NCBI RefSeq assembly: GCF_009910675.1
Contig: NZ_RSEJ01000001.1
Coordinates: 434,001-498,000, forward strand
Direction: 5' to 3'
Length of the DNA stretch: 64,000 bases
Origin: Photobacterium alginatilyticum
GTDB taxonomy: Bacteria; Pseudomonadota; Gammaproteobacteria; Enterobacterales; Vibrionaceae
In this document: positions 15,506 through 24,583 of the stretch, in pieces
How positions within the stretch are numbered: position 1 is the stretch's first letter
Layout: the number at the start of each line of letters is the position of its first letter
The notes under the pieces: generated by a model
What the model saw: only the letters and a program-made list of their open reading frames with translations
Databases searched by the model: none
What the model was told of the DNA's origin: nothing
Translations under genes and position numbers: made by a program

Positions 15506-17658
15506 TGTCGGCGGTCGAACAGTTTGAGATGGATGCGGTGATTGCCAAGGCCGAGCAATCGATAGATCCTGCATTGCTGGCGCTGGTACGCGCAGCTCAT
15601 AGCTTTAATTTACCGGTAGAGGCATCCCAGCTGAACCATCAACTAGGTCTTAGTGAAGGGGACGTTGATAGCAAAGACCTTTGTCGCTGTGCACGCTGGA
15701 TAGGTCTTCGGGCGCGGCGCATCACCACTGGTCTTGATCGCTTGCAGGCGCTGCCGCTGCCGATTTTGCTCTATACCGATCAAGGTTGGCTGGTGCTGGA
15801 GTCGTTTGATGACACCTTGGTTACCCTGTATCACCCGACGACAGATAAATGCCGTAGCTATCCGTTACAGGCCTTTGCCAAACATTGGCACGGAGAGGCG
15901 GTGTTACTGGCAGAGATGGGCGATATCCCGAAGAAGCAGAAATTCGGTTTTAGCTGGTTTATTCCGTCTGTGCGTAAGCACGTTGCTCAATTCCGTAACG
16001 TGTTGCTGGTGTCTTTAATGATGCAGGTGATCGCACTGGTAACGCCAATGTTGTTTGAGAACGTGATCGATCGGGTTTTGATCAGCCGTAGTTTATCCAG
16101 CCTGCAGGTATTGGGGATAGCGATGCTGGCACTGGCAGTGTTCGAACCGCTTTATGGCTTTATGCGTTCCTGGTTGTTCGCGAATCTTGCCAGTAAGGTG
16201 AACTCAGAGCTGTCCAGTCGGCTCTACCAGCACCTTGTGTCGCTACCATTGAGTTATTTCCAACAGCGTCAGACAGGTCAGATTATTGCACGCGTTCGCG
16301 AGATGAATCAGATCCGCCAGTTCCTGACTGGTTCGGCACTGACTATGGTGCTTGATCTTGCGTTTATCGGCCTGTTTGTCGCGGTTATGTTTGGTTATGC
16401 CCCAAAGCTTACCTGGATAGTACTCGGCTCACTAGCGGTGTATTTTTTGTTTTGGTTGGGGGTGGGACCGGTGCTGCGAGCTCGTGTACTGCAAGAATAT
16501 GAGCTAAGTGCTGATAATACCGCGTTCTTGATCGAGTCTGTAACCGGGATTGAAACCGTCAAGACTACTGCGACTGAATCTGGCTTTTTGCACCAGTGGG
16601 AGCGACAGTTAGCGAGTTTTGTGCGTGCTTCGTTTCGTGCCAAGGTTGTTGGTATTTGGGCCGGACAAGGTATTGGGCTGATTCAAAAACTGACCTCGGC
16701 TTTGGTACTTTGGTGGGGGGTTACTCTGGTGATGGATGGGGTTCTAAGCCCTGGTGAGTTAGTGGCATTCAATATGCTATCCGGTCACGTGACTCAACCG
16801 ATCCTGCGTTTGGCACAGATGTGGCAGGATTTCCAGCATACGCTGATATCTTTGCGCCGGGTGGGTGATATCCTTGATGAAGAGACAGAGGAAGGTTGCG
16901 GTGGTTTGGCATCGGTACCTAAGTTGCGTGGTGGTGTCACATTCAAGGGTGTGCGGTTCCGCTACAGCGAGGATGCTCAGGAAGTGCTGCGCAACCTGAA
17001 CGTTGAGATTAAACCCGGTGAGTTTGTTGGTATTACCGGACCTTCCGGCTCGGGGAAATCTACCTTGACCCGTTTGTTACAGCGCCTGTATGTGCCCCAG
17101 CATGGACAGGTTTTGGTCGATGGAATTGATTTGGCGATCGCTGATCCCGTGGCGCTGCGTCGTAATATGAGTGTGGTTCTTCAGGAAAGCTTACTTTTCT
17201 CCGGCACCATCGCTGAAAACATCCGGCTGTGCCGTCCACAAGCCAGTGAGGGCGAGGTGGTTGAAGTTGCTATGCTGGCCGGTGCTGATGACTTTATTCG
17301 TGATATGCCCCAGGGGTATAACACCCAGGTGGGGGAGAAGGGGGCCCGTCTGTCGGGTGGTCAGCGGCAGCGGGTAGCTTTGGCCCGTGCATTGCTGACC
17401 AATCCGGGTATTTTGTTGTTGGATGAGGCTACCAGTGCACTAGATTACGAGTCGGAAGCTGCGGTTATGGAAAATATGGGGGCGATCTCGAAGGGGCGGA
17501 CTGTGATCAGTATTGCGCATCGTTTGAATACACTACGGTATGCCGATCGGATTTTGGTGATTGAGCACGGAGAGGTTGTCGAGCAAGGTACTCATGATGA
17601 ATTGCTGTTGCAGGACGGTGTTTATGCTAGGTTATGGAAGCTGCAGATTGCTTCGTAG
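15505..17658 (+). CDS. rtxE: Second type I secretion ABC transporter (RtxE type)
   Basis: This 717-residue protein has the same layout as the first transporter: a degenerate C39-like domain (about 15–135), membrane domain (about 150–450), Walker A GPSGSGKSTL (about 512), LSGGQRQRVALARAL and Walker B ILLLDEATSALD. Two different ABC subunits flanking a fusion protein is the arrangement of the atypical MARTX rtxBDE system, where the two work as a heterodimer. Here both ATPase domains keep their canonical motifs. The ATG overlaps the previous stop. About 325 gene-free bases follow, with a long palindrome. Confidence 0.87.
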   Translation: MSAVEQFEMDAVIAKAEQSIDPALLALVRAAHSFNLPVEASQLNHQLGLSEGDVDSKDLCRCARWIGLRARRITTGLDRLQALPLPILLYTDQGWLVLESFDDTLVTLYHPTTDKCRSYPLQAFAKHWHGEAVLLAEMGDIPKKQKFGFSWFIPSVRKHVAQFRNVLLVSLMMQVIALVTPMLFENVIDRVLISRSLSSLQVLGIAMLALAVFEPLYGFMRSWLFANLASKVNSELSSRLYQHLVSLPLSYFQQRQTGQIIARVREMNQIRQFLTGSALTMVLDLAFIGLFVAVMFGYAPKLTWIVLGSLAVYFLFWLGVGPVLRARVLQEYELSADNTAFLIESVTGIETVKTTATESGFLHQWERQLASFVRASFRAKVVGIWAGQGIGLIQKLTSALVLWWGVTLVMDGVLSPGELVAFNMLSGHVTQPILRLAQMWQDFQHTLISLRRVGDILDEETEEGCGGLASVPKLRGGVTFKGVRFRYSEDAQEVLRNLNVEIKPGEFVGITGPSGSGKSTLTRLLQRLYVPQHGQVLVDGIDLAIADPVALRRNMSVVLQESLLFSGTIAENIRLCRPQASEGEVVEVAMLAGADDFIRDMPQGYNTQVGEKGARLSGGQRQRVALARALLTNPGILLLDEATSALDYESEAAVMENMGAISKGRTVISIAHRLNTLRYADRILVIEHGEVVEQGTHDELLLQDGVYARLWKLQIAS

Positions 17659-17786
17659 CAGCCAACAGATGGTGTGGTATTCTGGTGGAAATACATGGAT
17701 TGCTGCTTCCCTCAATAGCCGGCTTGAGTCAAAGGATACAAGTAAAATATAGTGATTTTCTCATGAAATCAATTGATCAATCTCAT

Positions 17787-17816
17787 CTTAAGATAGAGTA
17801 ATTACTCTATCTTAAG
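17787..17816. repeat. Perfect 30-bp palindrome (site 3 of 3) after the secretion operon
   Basis: The arms are CTTAAGATAGAGTAA and its exact complement, centred on the same GAGTAATTACTC core (17796–17807) as the other two sites. It may be a regulator site for the gene at 17983 (TTAATA lies about 22 bases downstream of the centre) or an AT-rich bidirectional terminator hairpin. There is no proper T-run on the plus strand. Confidence 0.55.
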
Positions 17817-17982
17817 GCTTTGTTTAATAATGAAAATTAAACTAATAGCTTTTTAGATATGTTCATTAGGGCAAAGGTAAAATACTAGATACTATTTCAT
17901 TGACGTGTATTAAAGAATGCAATCAATAAGCAGTACGCAGTACTTTAATTTTTATTTATTATAATAAACAACAAGTGAAATC

Positions 17983-18543
17983 ATGAATAAAATCTATCTG
18001 GCCGGCCCTGAAGTCTTTCTACAAAATGCCACTGAAATTGGTGAATATAAGAAAAAACTCTGTGGACTTTATGGATTCCAAGGGCTTTACCCGCTGGACA
18101 ATGTGCTTGAACTTAACGCAAATAATCCACAGGAAAACGGTCTCATGATTGCAAGAGCCAATGAAAAGCTTATCCAAGAAGCAGATGCAATCATCGCTAA
18201 CATTACCCCTTTTCGAGGTTGCAGTTGTGATGTCGGTACAGCCTATGAAATGGGATTAGCTCGAGGGCTAGGCAAACCTGTTTTTGCTTATTCCAATGAT
18301 GAGCGTTTTTTCCTGCAACGTAACATCGAAGAACTGCCGGGTGTAAATCGCTTGTCTGATGAACTATTTGTTGACCAGCAGCAAATGACACTGGAAAACT
18401 TTGGATTAATCGATAATCTGATGCTTGATGGTTCCGTTGAGGCTCCTATTATTCGTCATCAGTTGGTTGATAAAACCCAAAAGTACAGCGAGTTACTTGG
18501 TTTTGAACAGTGCCTGAAGCAATTAAAGAAACATCTAGAATAA
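17983..18543 (+). CDS. Nucleoside 2-deoxyribosyltransferase family protein
   Basis: This 186-residue cytosolic enzyme starts KIYLAGPEVF, and its core reads ADAIIANITPFRGCSCDVGTAYEMG (given here as a family signature; residues about 67–91). It should transfer or hydrolyse the glycosidic bond of deoxynucleosides, using the conserved Glu of YEMG as nucleophile. Length and motifs fit the family throughout. It has its own gap and palindrome upstream and a terminator downstream, so it is a single-gene unit. Its place beside the toxin island may be accidental, and the substrate cannot be read from sequence. Confidence 0.85.
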   Translation: MNKIYLAGPEVFLQNATEIGEYKKKLCGLYGFQGLYPLDNVLELNANNPQENGLMIARANEKLIQEADAIIANITPFRGCSCDVGTAYEMGLARGLGKPVFAYSNDERFFLQRNIEELPGVNRLSDELFVDQQQMTLENFGLIDNLMLDGSVEAPIIRHQLVDKTQKYSELLGFEQCLKQLKKHLE

Positions 18544-18678
18544 ACGAGCTACTCAAACCCAGTTAGACAGAATTAATACTGATGGTGATATTACGTTTGA
18601 TGTAGAAGAGCTGGTTAATGAAACTATGCTGGTATCGCTATCAGTTAATGCCTACTTCAAGCTAAGTACGCAGCAATG

Positions 18679-18712
18679 AAAAGCCCGATATTTATATATC
18701 GGGCTTTTTATT
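18679..18712. terminator. Bidirectional terminator between convergent genes
   Basis: The stem AAAAGCCCGATAT/ATATCGGGCTTTT with a short loop has A-run and T-run flanks. It serves the deoxyribosyltransferase gene on the plus strand and the di-haem protein gene on the minus strand. Confidence 0.85.
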
Positions 18713-18733
18713 AGCGTTAAGCATTACTGTAGT

Positions 18734-21007
18734 TTAACGTGAAACTTTTATCTCAACCTTGGCAGGGCTGGAGAATAAGCCATCTTTATCTTTAATTTGA
18801 TAAGTAAAGCTCGTATCCATGTTCCGCATTGGGCGGTAGCTCACTTTACCGTCACCGTGATTTGTCAGCACACCGTAACGCATGTCAGGTGCTTCAACAA
18901 TTTTCACAGATGAGTAGTCTAGTGGTGCGCTACCTGCCTTGTCATTTGCCATCAGGTTGATGGTAACCTCATGAGGGTATTTGACTTCGGCATAGTCATC
19001 ATAGGCTTCCGGTTCTTCGCTGCTTTCTTCCAGGAATCCTTTAATAGGAGGAAGGTTTTCAGCATAACGGCCTTCTTTACCAACACTTGGAACCTCTACC
19101 CACTGTACCTCAGCCTTACCGGTACCGTCATCCTGTACACTGTATTCATCACCTACGTGACCGACAGGAATGAATAGCTGTGGATGGTCAAATGGTGCCT
19201 TTTCCCAACGAACACGTTCATCGGTCAGTGACTTCAGGAAGGCCACCAGGGCTTTCTTGTGATCATCGTTCAGGTGAGGTAGTGGACCTAGGTTAAACAC
19301 TAGGTTGGAAGCCGTGCCACCATGGCCAGAATTATCGCCGATAGGGTTGTTTGGATCCAGCCGGCGGTTACCTCCGCGGAAGTAGAAGTCGACGACTTCC
19401 TCTAGTGTTGCCAGGCTACCATTGTGCATAAATGGCCCGGTTAACTCGATGTTGTGCAGAAGCGGGATCTTAAACGCACCATCTATCGCTGTTCTTGCTG
19501 ATGGATCGACAGGCCCGCTGATAAGCTCGCCATCCGGAGTTTCACCGTTTTGCGCCTGGCGAGTAAATGACAATGGATAGCCAAAGTTACTCAGTCCACC
19601 AAGGCCGAGATCATCAACTGTTGGTCTTACACCAATGTTCATAAATCCTCTATCGCGGACTGCCTGCGCAAATGTCGGACCTACAGGTCCTTGAGTGATA
19701 ACGGCGCCTGTGTTTCCGGTTAGGTGCAGAGTTGCCTGGCTAAATGCCGGACCTCCGTGACAGCCGATACAGCGACCTGCATTGGGACCACCAAAGCTAC
19801 TGAAGATTTGCGCACCTTGCAGTTCGAGCGGAGTTAGATCTTCTCCTTTTTCAAACTTCGAATGGCCGAGTGAGACAAGAGTACTTTCGTACATCTGGAT
19901 TGCCAGTCCCCAGAATAGCGAGAAGTTATGTTCGATCTGGGTATAGCCATCTTCGTCATGGCGCGGGCTCATCCAATACTCTTCGTGGAAGGCCTCTCTG
20001 ATAAGTGTACGGTAGTCAGTTTTCAACCCTTTGGCGGGGTAGGCACTCAAATAACCCAAGGCACTGTCGTTTGGATGTACTTCCTGCAATCCTAATGGTA
20101 TCAAGCGAAGCAATTTTTTCGCCATGGCCTTGAACGGTTTGCCGTCACAGGTCATTTCAAAGTTACTGCCTGGAGGTCCCACGGCCTGAGAGGCAAGGCT
20201 TGAGTTAATAAGGTGTGTTTTTTTAGGGACTGTTTTGCCATGCTTCCGATCATAATAAAGGACATAGGCGTCTTCATTATGAGGTCCAAACGGGTCGACA
20301 CCGTTAAATATGTTATTTGCCCGCCCATCCCAGAAGTTACGGAAGTTATAAACGGCATTAATAACAGTTGGTGTGTTTCGAGGCTCAACCCGTCGAGTAT
20401 TGAGGTTATTGACGTGGAAGATATCCGTCAGGTTCTCGCAACGCTCTTTGCCGTCTTCAAATTCAGACCCGTAGTGGTTACCTTCGAGGTCTTTAAATTT
20501 GGCAAAGGAAACACCTTGTGATGATATAACATCATCAGTCTCGTAAACGACATTGGAATCCCTGTCTCTGATATCTTCGAGTTGGTATAACGGGAAATCA
20601 TCTTTAGTTAACGTGTAGTTAGGTCCGCCCTTACCCCCTGAAGGTAGCTCAGGGTAACCGTCGTAGTTAAATTTGTCCTGGTTTTCGACTATGGTGCTGA
20701 GTACACCAGGGCTTATTTGGTTTTTGGCGCGAATGTCAGCCCCTGCCGAGAAGTGACAACTACCACAGCTCTGGCCTTGGCTACCGGTTTGCATATCCCA
20801 AAAGAACGCTTTCCCGAGTTTAATCGCAGCATCATAGTCTTTTATGTATTCTTCGATGCCGGGAACAGGGGGGAGGTTATCGGGAAGATAACTGCTTGGC
20901 TTTTCGGGGGATGCTGCCACGGCTTGTTGTATGGAAGCCGCGAGCAGACCCGTTGCTGCGATAAATACGCCTAGCCGGGCGCGTTTTCGCATATTATTAT
21001 TTTCCAT
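18734..21007 (-). CDS. Di-haem cytochrome c peroxidase/MauG-family protein with C-terminal Ig-like domain
   Basis: The protein has 757 residues. I chose ATG 21007 because AGGAG lies six bases upstream; a longer frame begins at 21031. After a signal peptide (cleaved near AVA-AS) there are two haem-binding motifs, CGSCH (about residue 84) and CIGCH (about 413), in the arrangement of the di-haem peroxidase/MauG superfamily. It is periplasmic. It is much longer than ordinary CcpA (about 330 residues): the haem domains are extended by loops, and the last 100 or so residues (from about 655) form a separate beta-rich domain like bacterial Ig or cadherin-type modules (AEVKYPHEVTINLMAND … SFTYQIKDKDG). 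It may reduce peroxide or oxidise a partner; the substrate is unknown. It is transcribed alone. Confidence 0.8.
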   Translation of the reverse strand: MENNNMRKRARLGVFIAATGLLAASIQQAVAASPEKPSSYLPDNLPPVPGIEEYIKDYDAAIKLGKAFFWDMQTGSQGQSCGSCHFSAGADIRAKNQISPGVLSTIVENQDKFNYDGYPELPSGGKGGPNYTLTKDDFPLYQLEDIRDRDSNVVYETDDVISSQGVSFAKFKDLEGNHYGSEFEDGKERCENLTDIFHVNNLNTRRVEPRNTPTVINAVYNFRNFWDGRANNIFNGVDPFGPHNEDAYVLYYDRKHGKTVPKKTHLINSSLASQAVGPPGSNFEMTCDGKPFKAMAKKLLRLIPLGLQEVHPNDSALGYLSAYPAKGLKTDYRTLIREAFHEEYWMSPRHDEDGYTQIEHNFSLFWGLAIQMYESTLVSLGHSKFEKGEDLTPLELQGAQIFSSFGGPNAGRCIGCHGGPAFSQATLHLTGNTGAVITQGPVGPTFAQAVRDRGFMNIGVRPTVDDLGLGGLSNFGYPLSFTRQAQNGETPDGELISGPVDPSARTAIDGAFKIPLLHNIELTGPFMHNGSLATLEEVVDFYFRGGNRRLDPNNPIGDNSGHGGTASNLVFNLGPLPHLNDDHKKALVAFLKSLTDERVRWEKAPFDHPQLFIPVGHVGDEYSVQDDGTGKAEVQWVEVPSVGKEGRYAENLPPIKGFLEESSEEPEAYDDYAEVKYPHEVTINLMANDKAGSAPLDYSSVKIVEAPDMRYGVLTNHGDGKVSYRPMRNMDTSFTYQIKDKDGLFSSPAKVEIKVSR

Positions 21008-21706
21008 TGTTTGCTCCTGAAAAATCCCCAATGGGTTGCTTGAAGTGTTTATAGTTAGAGTTAAATGTGTACTGCCATTTAATAATGACCGGAAACCACA
21101 TAAATGTTGTTATTAAATGTGGGAATTAAAAGACATGGAGTAAGGCAAAAATTTTAGATTTGGTGAATTTTTATCAGTGGTGATTAATATAAATAAATTG
21201 AAGACAATTTATTATTTATGAGCCGTGTTATTTATAAAACATTAATATGAAAGGTAATTGAAAATAAGAAGGTGTATTACTAATAAGAGGTTAAGCAAAA
21301 AAGTGATTTTCCTAAGTCCTAGGTTGTATAAAGTTGAGAAATAAAAAACCGACAGTATCAACGCCAACCGTGGCAACAACCAGCCAAGGCTAACCTAATG
21401 GTGCCCAAGATAAGGATGAGGCGTGGCCCCAGACGGTCTTGCAGGACACCTGCGACAAGCAGGATCTGCATCGCTTTATCAACAAAAGTTGCAACCTCGA
21501 TAAGGTGCGCGGATTCTATCAACTTTTTTTGAATTGAAAATGGCTGGAAATAGCATTGTTACAAATGCTTCTGGTCTGCTGAATGCCCGAATGGCCAGAG
21601 CTGGTGCGAGTAGGGGAAGTGAATAACCCCCCGTTCTAACGAATGGGGGATTATCTAAGTAAGGGAAACGACAGCTGCTGCTGCCACCTAGCCTGTTAGC
21701 AAACGC
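21008..21706. other. Gene-free region with degraded coding sequence
   Basis: The first 300 bases are AT-rich and probably contain the promoter of the minus-strand di-haem gene. From about 21350 the composition becomes more GC-rich and holds an MFS-like fragment (listed separately). I see no intact gene. Confidence 0.5.
21358..21519 (-). pseudogene. Fragment of a major facilitator transporter (probable)
   Basis: Read on the minus strand, an open stretch ending at 21358 encodes AGVLQDRLGPRLILILG, which has the DRxGPR loop typical of MFS carriers after transmembrane helix 2 (the oxalate/formate antiporter group is closest in memory). Nothing before or after continues the protein, so this is a relic. 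Confidence is limited because only about 45 residues are involved. Confidence 0.4.
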
Positions 21707-21943
21707 CTAATTGGTTAAGATGCTGTAGATTCTGTCCTTCAGTTGAGCCCGTTCCAGTTTGAGTTGGGAAAAATGTGAATCTTCAGTAGGGATGTTGTTT
21801 CCTTCTAGTCCTCGTATCCTATGGTCGAGTTTGTGGTATCTGTCTGACATAGCTTTGAAGTTTTCATCAGCCATTTTTAGCTGCTGGATTTTGCCTTGTA
21901 GTTCAGGAAACTCAATGTAGAGTGCGTGATTTTCACCTAACAT
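21707..21943 (-). CDS. YdcH-like DUF465 family protein
   Basis: This 78-residue, highly charged, all-helical protein has the DUF465 pattern: FPELQGKIQQLKMADENFKA followed by a YHKLDHRIRGLEGN segment and a C-terminal LKLERAQLKDRIYSIL helix. The helices probably form a coiled-coil hairpin. GGAG stands seven bases before the ATG. The function of the family is not established. It is a single gene between the MFS relic and gltS, with its own promoter region upstream. Confidence 0.85.
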   Translation of the reverse strand: MLGENHALYIEFPELQGKIQQLKMADENFKAMSDRYHKLDHRIRGLEGNNIPTEDSHFSQLKLERAQLKDRIYSILTN

Positions 21944-22162
21944 CTTAATACTCCATACTATTTGTGTGTGAAGCCCTGCTTTTTCTTTGGTTTTGTTATG
22001 ATCATACCAACTTGCAAAAGCCCGATGATATAAGAGTTTAGTTGCGCATAATTAACCAAATAAAGAATGATAATCCGTATTATTGGTGTGAATCACGAAA
22101 GTTTGTTGTTCTGTTTTTATTAATAATAGAACGAAAAATCGTTGATGCGACAGCAGAGCGAA

Positions 22163-22200
22163 CAAAAAAGGCCAAGTGACAATGTCACTTGGCCTTTTTG
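22163..22200. terminator. Terminator of gltS (bidirectional in form)
   Basis: The stem AAAAAGGCCAAGTGAC/GTCACTTGGCCTTTTT with a 3-base loop lies immediately after the gltS stop on the minus strand. Confidence 0.85.
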
Positions 22201-22214
22201 TGATTTAGCGCAGA

Positions 22215-23438
22215 TTATTGGATGAAGCTGATATAAGTCTGCAGCACAATCAGGTTGGCAATATCAATGAAGAATGCACCAACGATTGGCACCACCATAA
22301 ATGCTTGTGGTGAAGGGCCATTTCTGGATACCAGTGATCCCATGTTCATCACGGCTGTCGGTGTTGCACCCATACCAAAGCCACAGTGGCCACCGGCGAT
22401 TATCGCGGCGTCATAGCTCTTGCCCATCAGTCTGAAGGTAATGAAGTAGGCAAAAATGGCCAGTGTTACTGTTTGCACCGAGAGGATCAGCAACATCGGC
22501 AATGCAAGCTCAAGCAGTTCCCAAAGCTGCAGGCTCATTAGAGCCATGGCCAGGAACAAGGACAGGGAGATAGTTCCCAGCGCATCAACCGTTTCGTTGT
22601 TTACTTTGTAGAGCTTGGTGGTTTCGCATAGGTTGGTAATGAAAACACCGATGAAGAGGGCGTAGACAAAGTCTGGGATGCGAAGCCAGCTTATTCCGAA
22701 TCCGTCGATAAACTCTTTAACGTGTGCTGCACCGGCAACGCATATAAGCAGGATAAAGAGAATTTCAATTGTATTTTTGGCCGTGATGCGGTCTTCTTCG
22801 TGATCACTATAGGTAACCAGATCCGGGTGCTCGATATGGTGATGTTCACCGCCACCGAATTCGGACTTCAGCTTGTGCTTGTTGATCAGTCGCTGAGCGA
22901 CCGGGCCGCCAATGATCCCGCCCATAATCAGGCCAAATGTTGCAGCCGCCATCGAGAGCTCAAGCGTATGCAGCCCGAAGCTGTCCGCGAATGTTTGTGA
23001 CCATGCAGCCCCAGTACCGTGGCCGCCAGAAAGCGTAATAGAGCCAACAATGAGGCCGAGAAGGGGGTCTAGGCCCAGCAGAGAGCTCAGGCTAACGCCG
23101 ACAGCATTCTGGATGGTGATATAGAGGGTCGCAATACCGAGGAACAAAAATACGCGCGACCCACCTTTGGCTAGCAGTTTAAAGCTGGCTGCTAGTCCGA
23201 CAGTCGCAAAAAACATCTGCATCAGAGTGTCTTTGATGCTTAACTTGAATGAAACATCAATACCTTGCTGATGAAGGATAGTAATAATTACAGCGACTAT
23301 GAGGCCACCGACTATGGGTTCTGGAATATTATACTTTCTTAGAACCTTAACTTTGCTATTAATAAAGTAGCCAAGAAAAAGTACGATAATTGCAATGAGC
23401 AGAGATTCCAGCTCGTTAATTTGAATTAATGAGTTCAT
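22215..23438 (-). CDS. gltS: Sodium/glutamate symporter
   Basis: This 407-residue, very hydrophobic inner-membrane carrier starts MNSLIQINELESLLIAIIVLF. It has the two inverted repeats with glycine-rich re-entrant loops of the ESS family (GGHGTGAAWS at about 140, GGHCGFGMGATPTA near 365). Size matches E. coli GltS (401). It imports glutamate with sodium. I chose ATG 23438; an upstream TTG at 23471 would add 11 poorly hydrophobic residues. It is a single-gene unit with a long, G-poor leader upstream and a strong terminator downstream. Confidence 0.9.
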   Translation of the reverse strand: MNSLIQINELESLLIAIIVLFLGYFINSKVKVLRKYNIPEPIVGGLIVAVIITILHQQGIDVSFKLSIKDTLMQMFFATVGLAASFKLLAKGGSRVFLFLGIATLYITIQNAVGVSLSSLLGLDPLLGLIVGSITLSGGHGTGAAWSQTFADSFGLHTLELSMAAATFGLIMGGIIGGPVAQRLINKHKLKSEFGGGEHHHIEHPDLVTYSDHEEDRITAKNTIEILFILLICVAGAAHVKEFIDGFGISWLRIPDFVYALFIGVFITNLCETTKLYKVNNETVDALGTISLSLFLAMALMSLQLWELLELALPMLLILSVQTVTLAIFAYFITFRLMGKSYDAAIIAGGHCGFGMGATPTAVMNMGSLVSRNGPSPQAFMVVPIVGAFFIDIANLIVLQTYISFIQ

Positions 23439-24157
23439 GATAATGTCTTTACATACTTTTTTAGACGGCAATTTTAACCCTTAAAAAGCGCCCTGCCTAT
23501 ATTGCAATTGAATAGCAATTGGTGTAGATGCTTGGTTGTTGAATTGTGTGTAATGTTGCTTTTTGTGGCTTGCTGGTTTTGTGTTTTGTGTGTGTTGTTT
23601 TGGTATTGTTTTTAATTGTAATTATGTTTGTGTTGTTGAAAGGGTGTTTGTAAATAATTGAATGAAATTTGATATTTCATGAACCACACGTGTGTGAACA
23701 TATCAAAATATATAAATGTCTTTATATACAATGGCTTAGATAAAAACTATCAACTTGATGCTCATTTTGATAAAAAAAAGCAGATGAACTGTTGATGTGA
23801 GTGTTTTGTTGATGGGCGTGCTGGAAATATAAAAAAAGCGTATATTTACTTGCAAGTATGAAAAGTGTTCAGATAGCTTTATTTTTAGTCGGTTTTATTT
23901 TTGAAATTTTCAACGAAATATTTTCTTAGCATTCAATCTATCCTTGGCTTCACTAGTTTCTGTTTGTTTTTTGTACGGTTTTGCGGGTTGTATATTGTTC
24001 AATTAATAAAATTTACGCTTGGATACAAGTATTATGGTTGATGAATTGAAAGAGTTGAAGCATTAGGGAGGTGAAGTGCAGAGAAGAGCGCTAACTCGCT
24101 TAGGTATAACGATTGAATTGCTGATTAGCGCGATGATTTAAGCACGGTATATTTCGA
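23439..24157 (-). promoter_or_regulatory. Long gltS upstream region with an A/C-rich, G-poor tract
   Basis: There is no gene in these roughly 700 bases. On the gltS (minus) strand the stretch from about 23655 to 23520 is almost free of G and consists of A/C words (CAAACACC, ACAACACAAAC, ACACACAAAACAC). As RNA it would be unstructured, as expected of a Rho-utilisation site or a translation-enhancing leader. The rest is AT-rich. The exact promoter could not be assigned. Confidence 0.35.
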
Positions 24158-24493
24158 CTAAGAGCGTTTTTTAAGTTTCAGCTCTTTTCTAAGCCGCTTA
24201 ATATAGTCAATGCGATTTGGGTTGGCTGGTGCTGCGTCAACTTTTAGTTGTTCAAGTGCCTGTGCTTCACTTTCAGTCACACATCGACCATTGACCCTGA
24301 TATGGGGGGCCTTGGTGTCTATCGTTGCTTGCTCAGAAGCATCTTCTTGTGCCTTTGCTATCGCTTCGCGGGCTACACTTTGGTTGGTTGGCTCCTGGAC
24401 AGTATACTGGCGGCGAAATGCCCCCTTGGCAGAAGGTTGAGCTTTTTGGTCACGTTGTTTAAGGAAGTTATCTAAGTGGTCACTAAAACTCAT
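24158..24493 (-). CDS. Conserved hypothetical protein, small and charged
   Basis: This 111-residue soluble protein starts MSFSDHLDNFLKQRDQKAQ. An Ala/Glu-rich helical centre is followed by a short beta motif (APHIRVNGRCVTESEAQALE) and a basic tail RIDYIKRLRKELKLKKRS. There is no signal peptide or membrane segment. I do not recognise a named family; the style is that of Vibrionaceae-restricted hypotheticals. The start has AGGT upstream at a workable distance. It is 90 bases downstream of the GGDEF/EAL gene on the same strand, so the two could share a transcript. Confidence 0.65.
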   Translation of the reverse strand: MSFSDHLDNFLKQRDQKAQPSAKGAFRRQYTVQEPTNQSVAREAIAKAQEDASEQATIDTKAPHIRVNGRCVTESEAQALEQLKVDAAPANPNRIDYIKRLRKELKLKKRS

Positions 24494-24583
24494 AATATTA
24501 CCTGTCAGGCTATTTGGTATTACTTGGTGCGATTACATCGATTATATGCTTGAACGTGGGAAGCAACAAATGCTATTCGCCGA

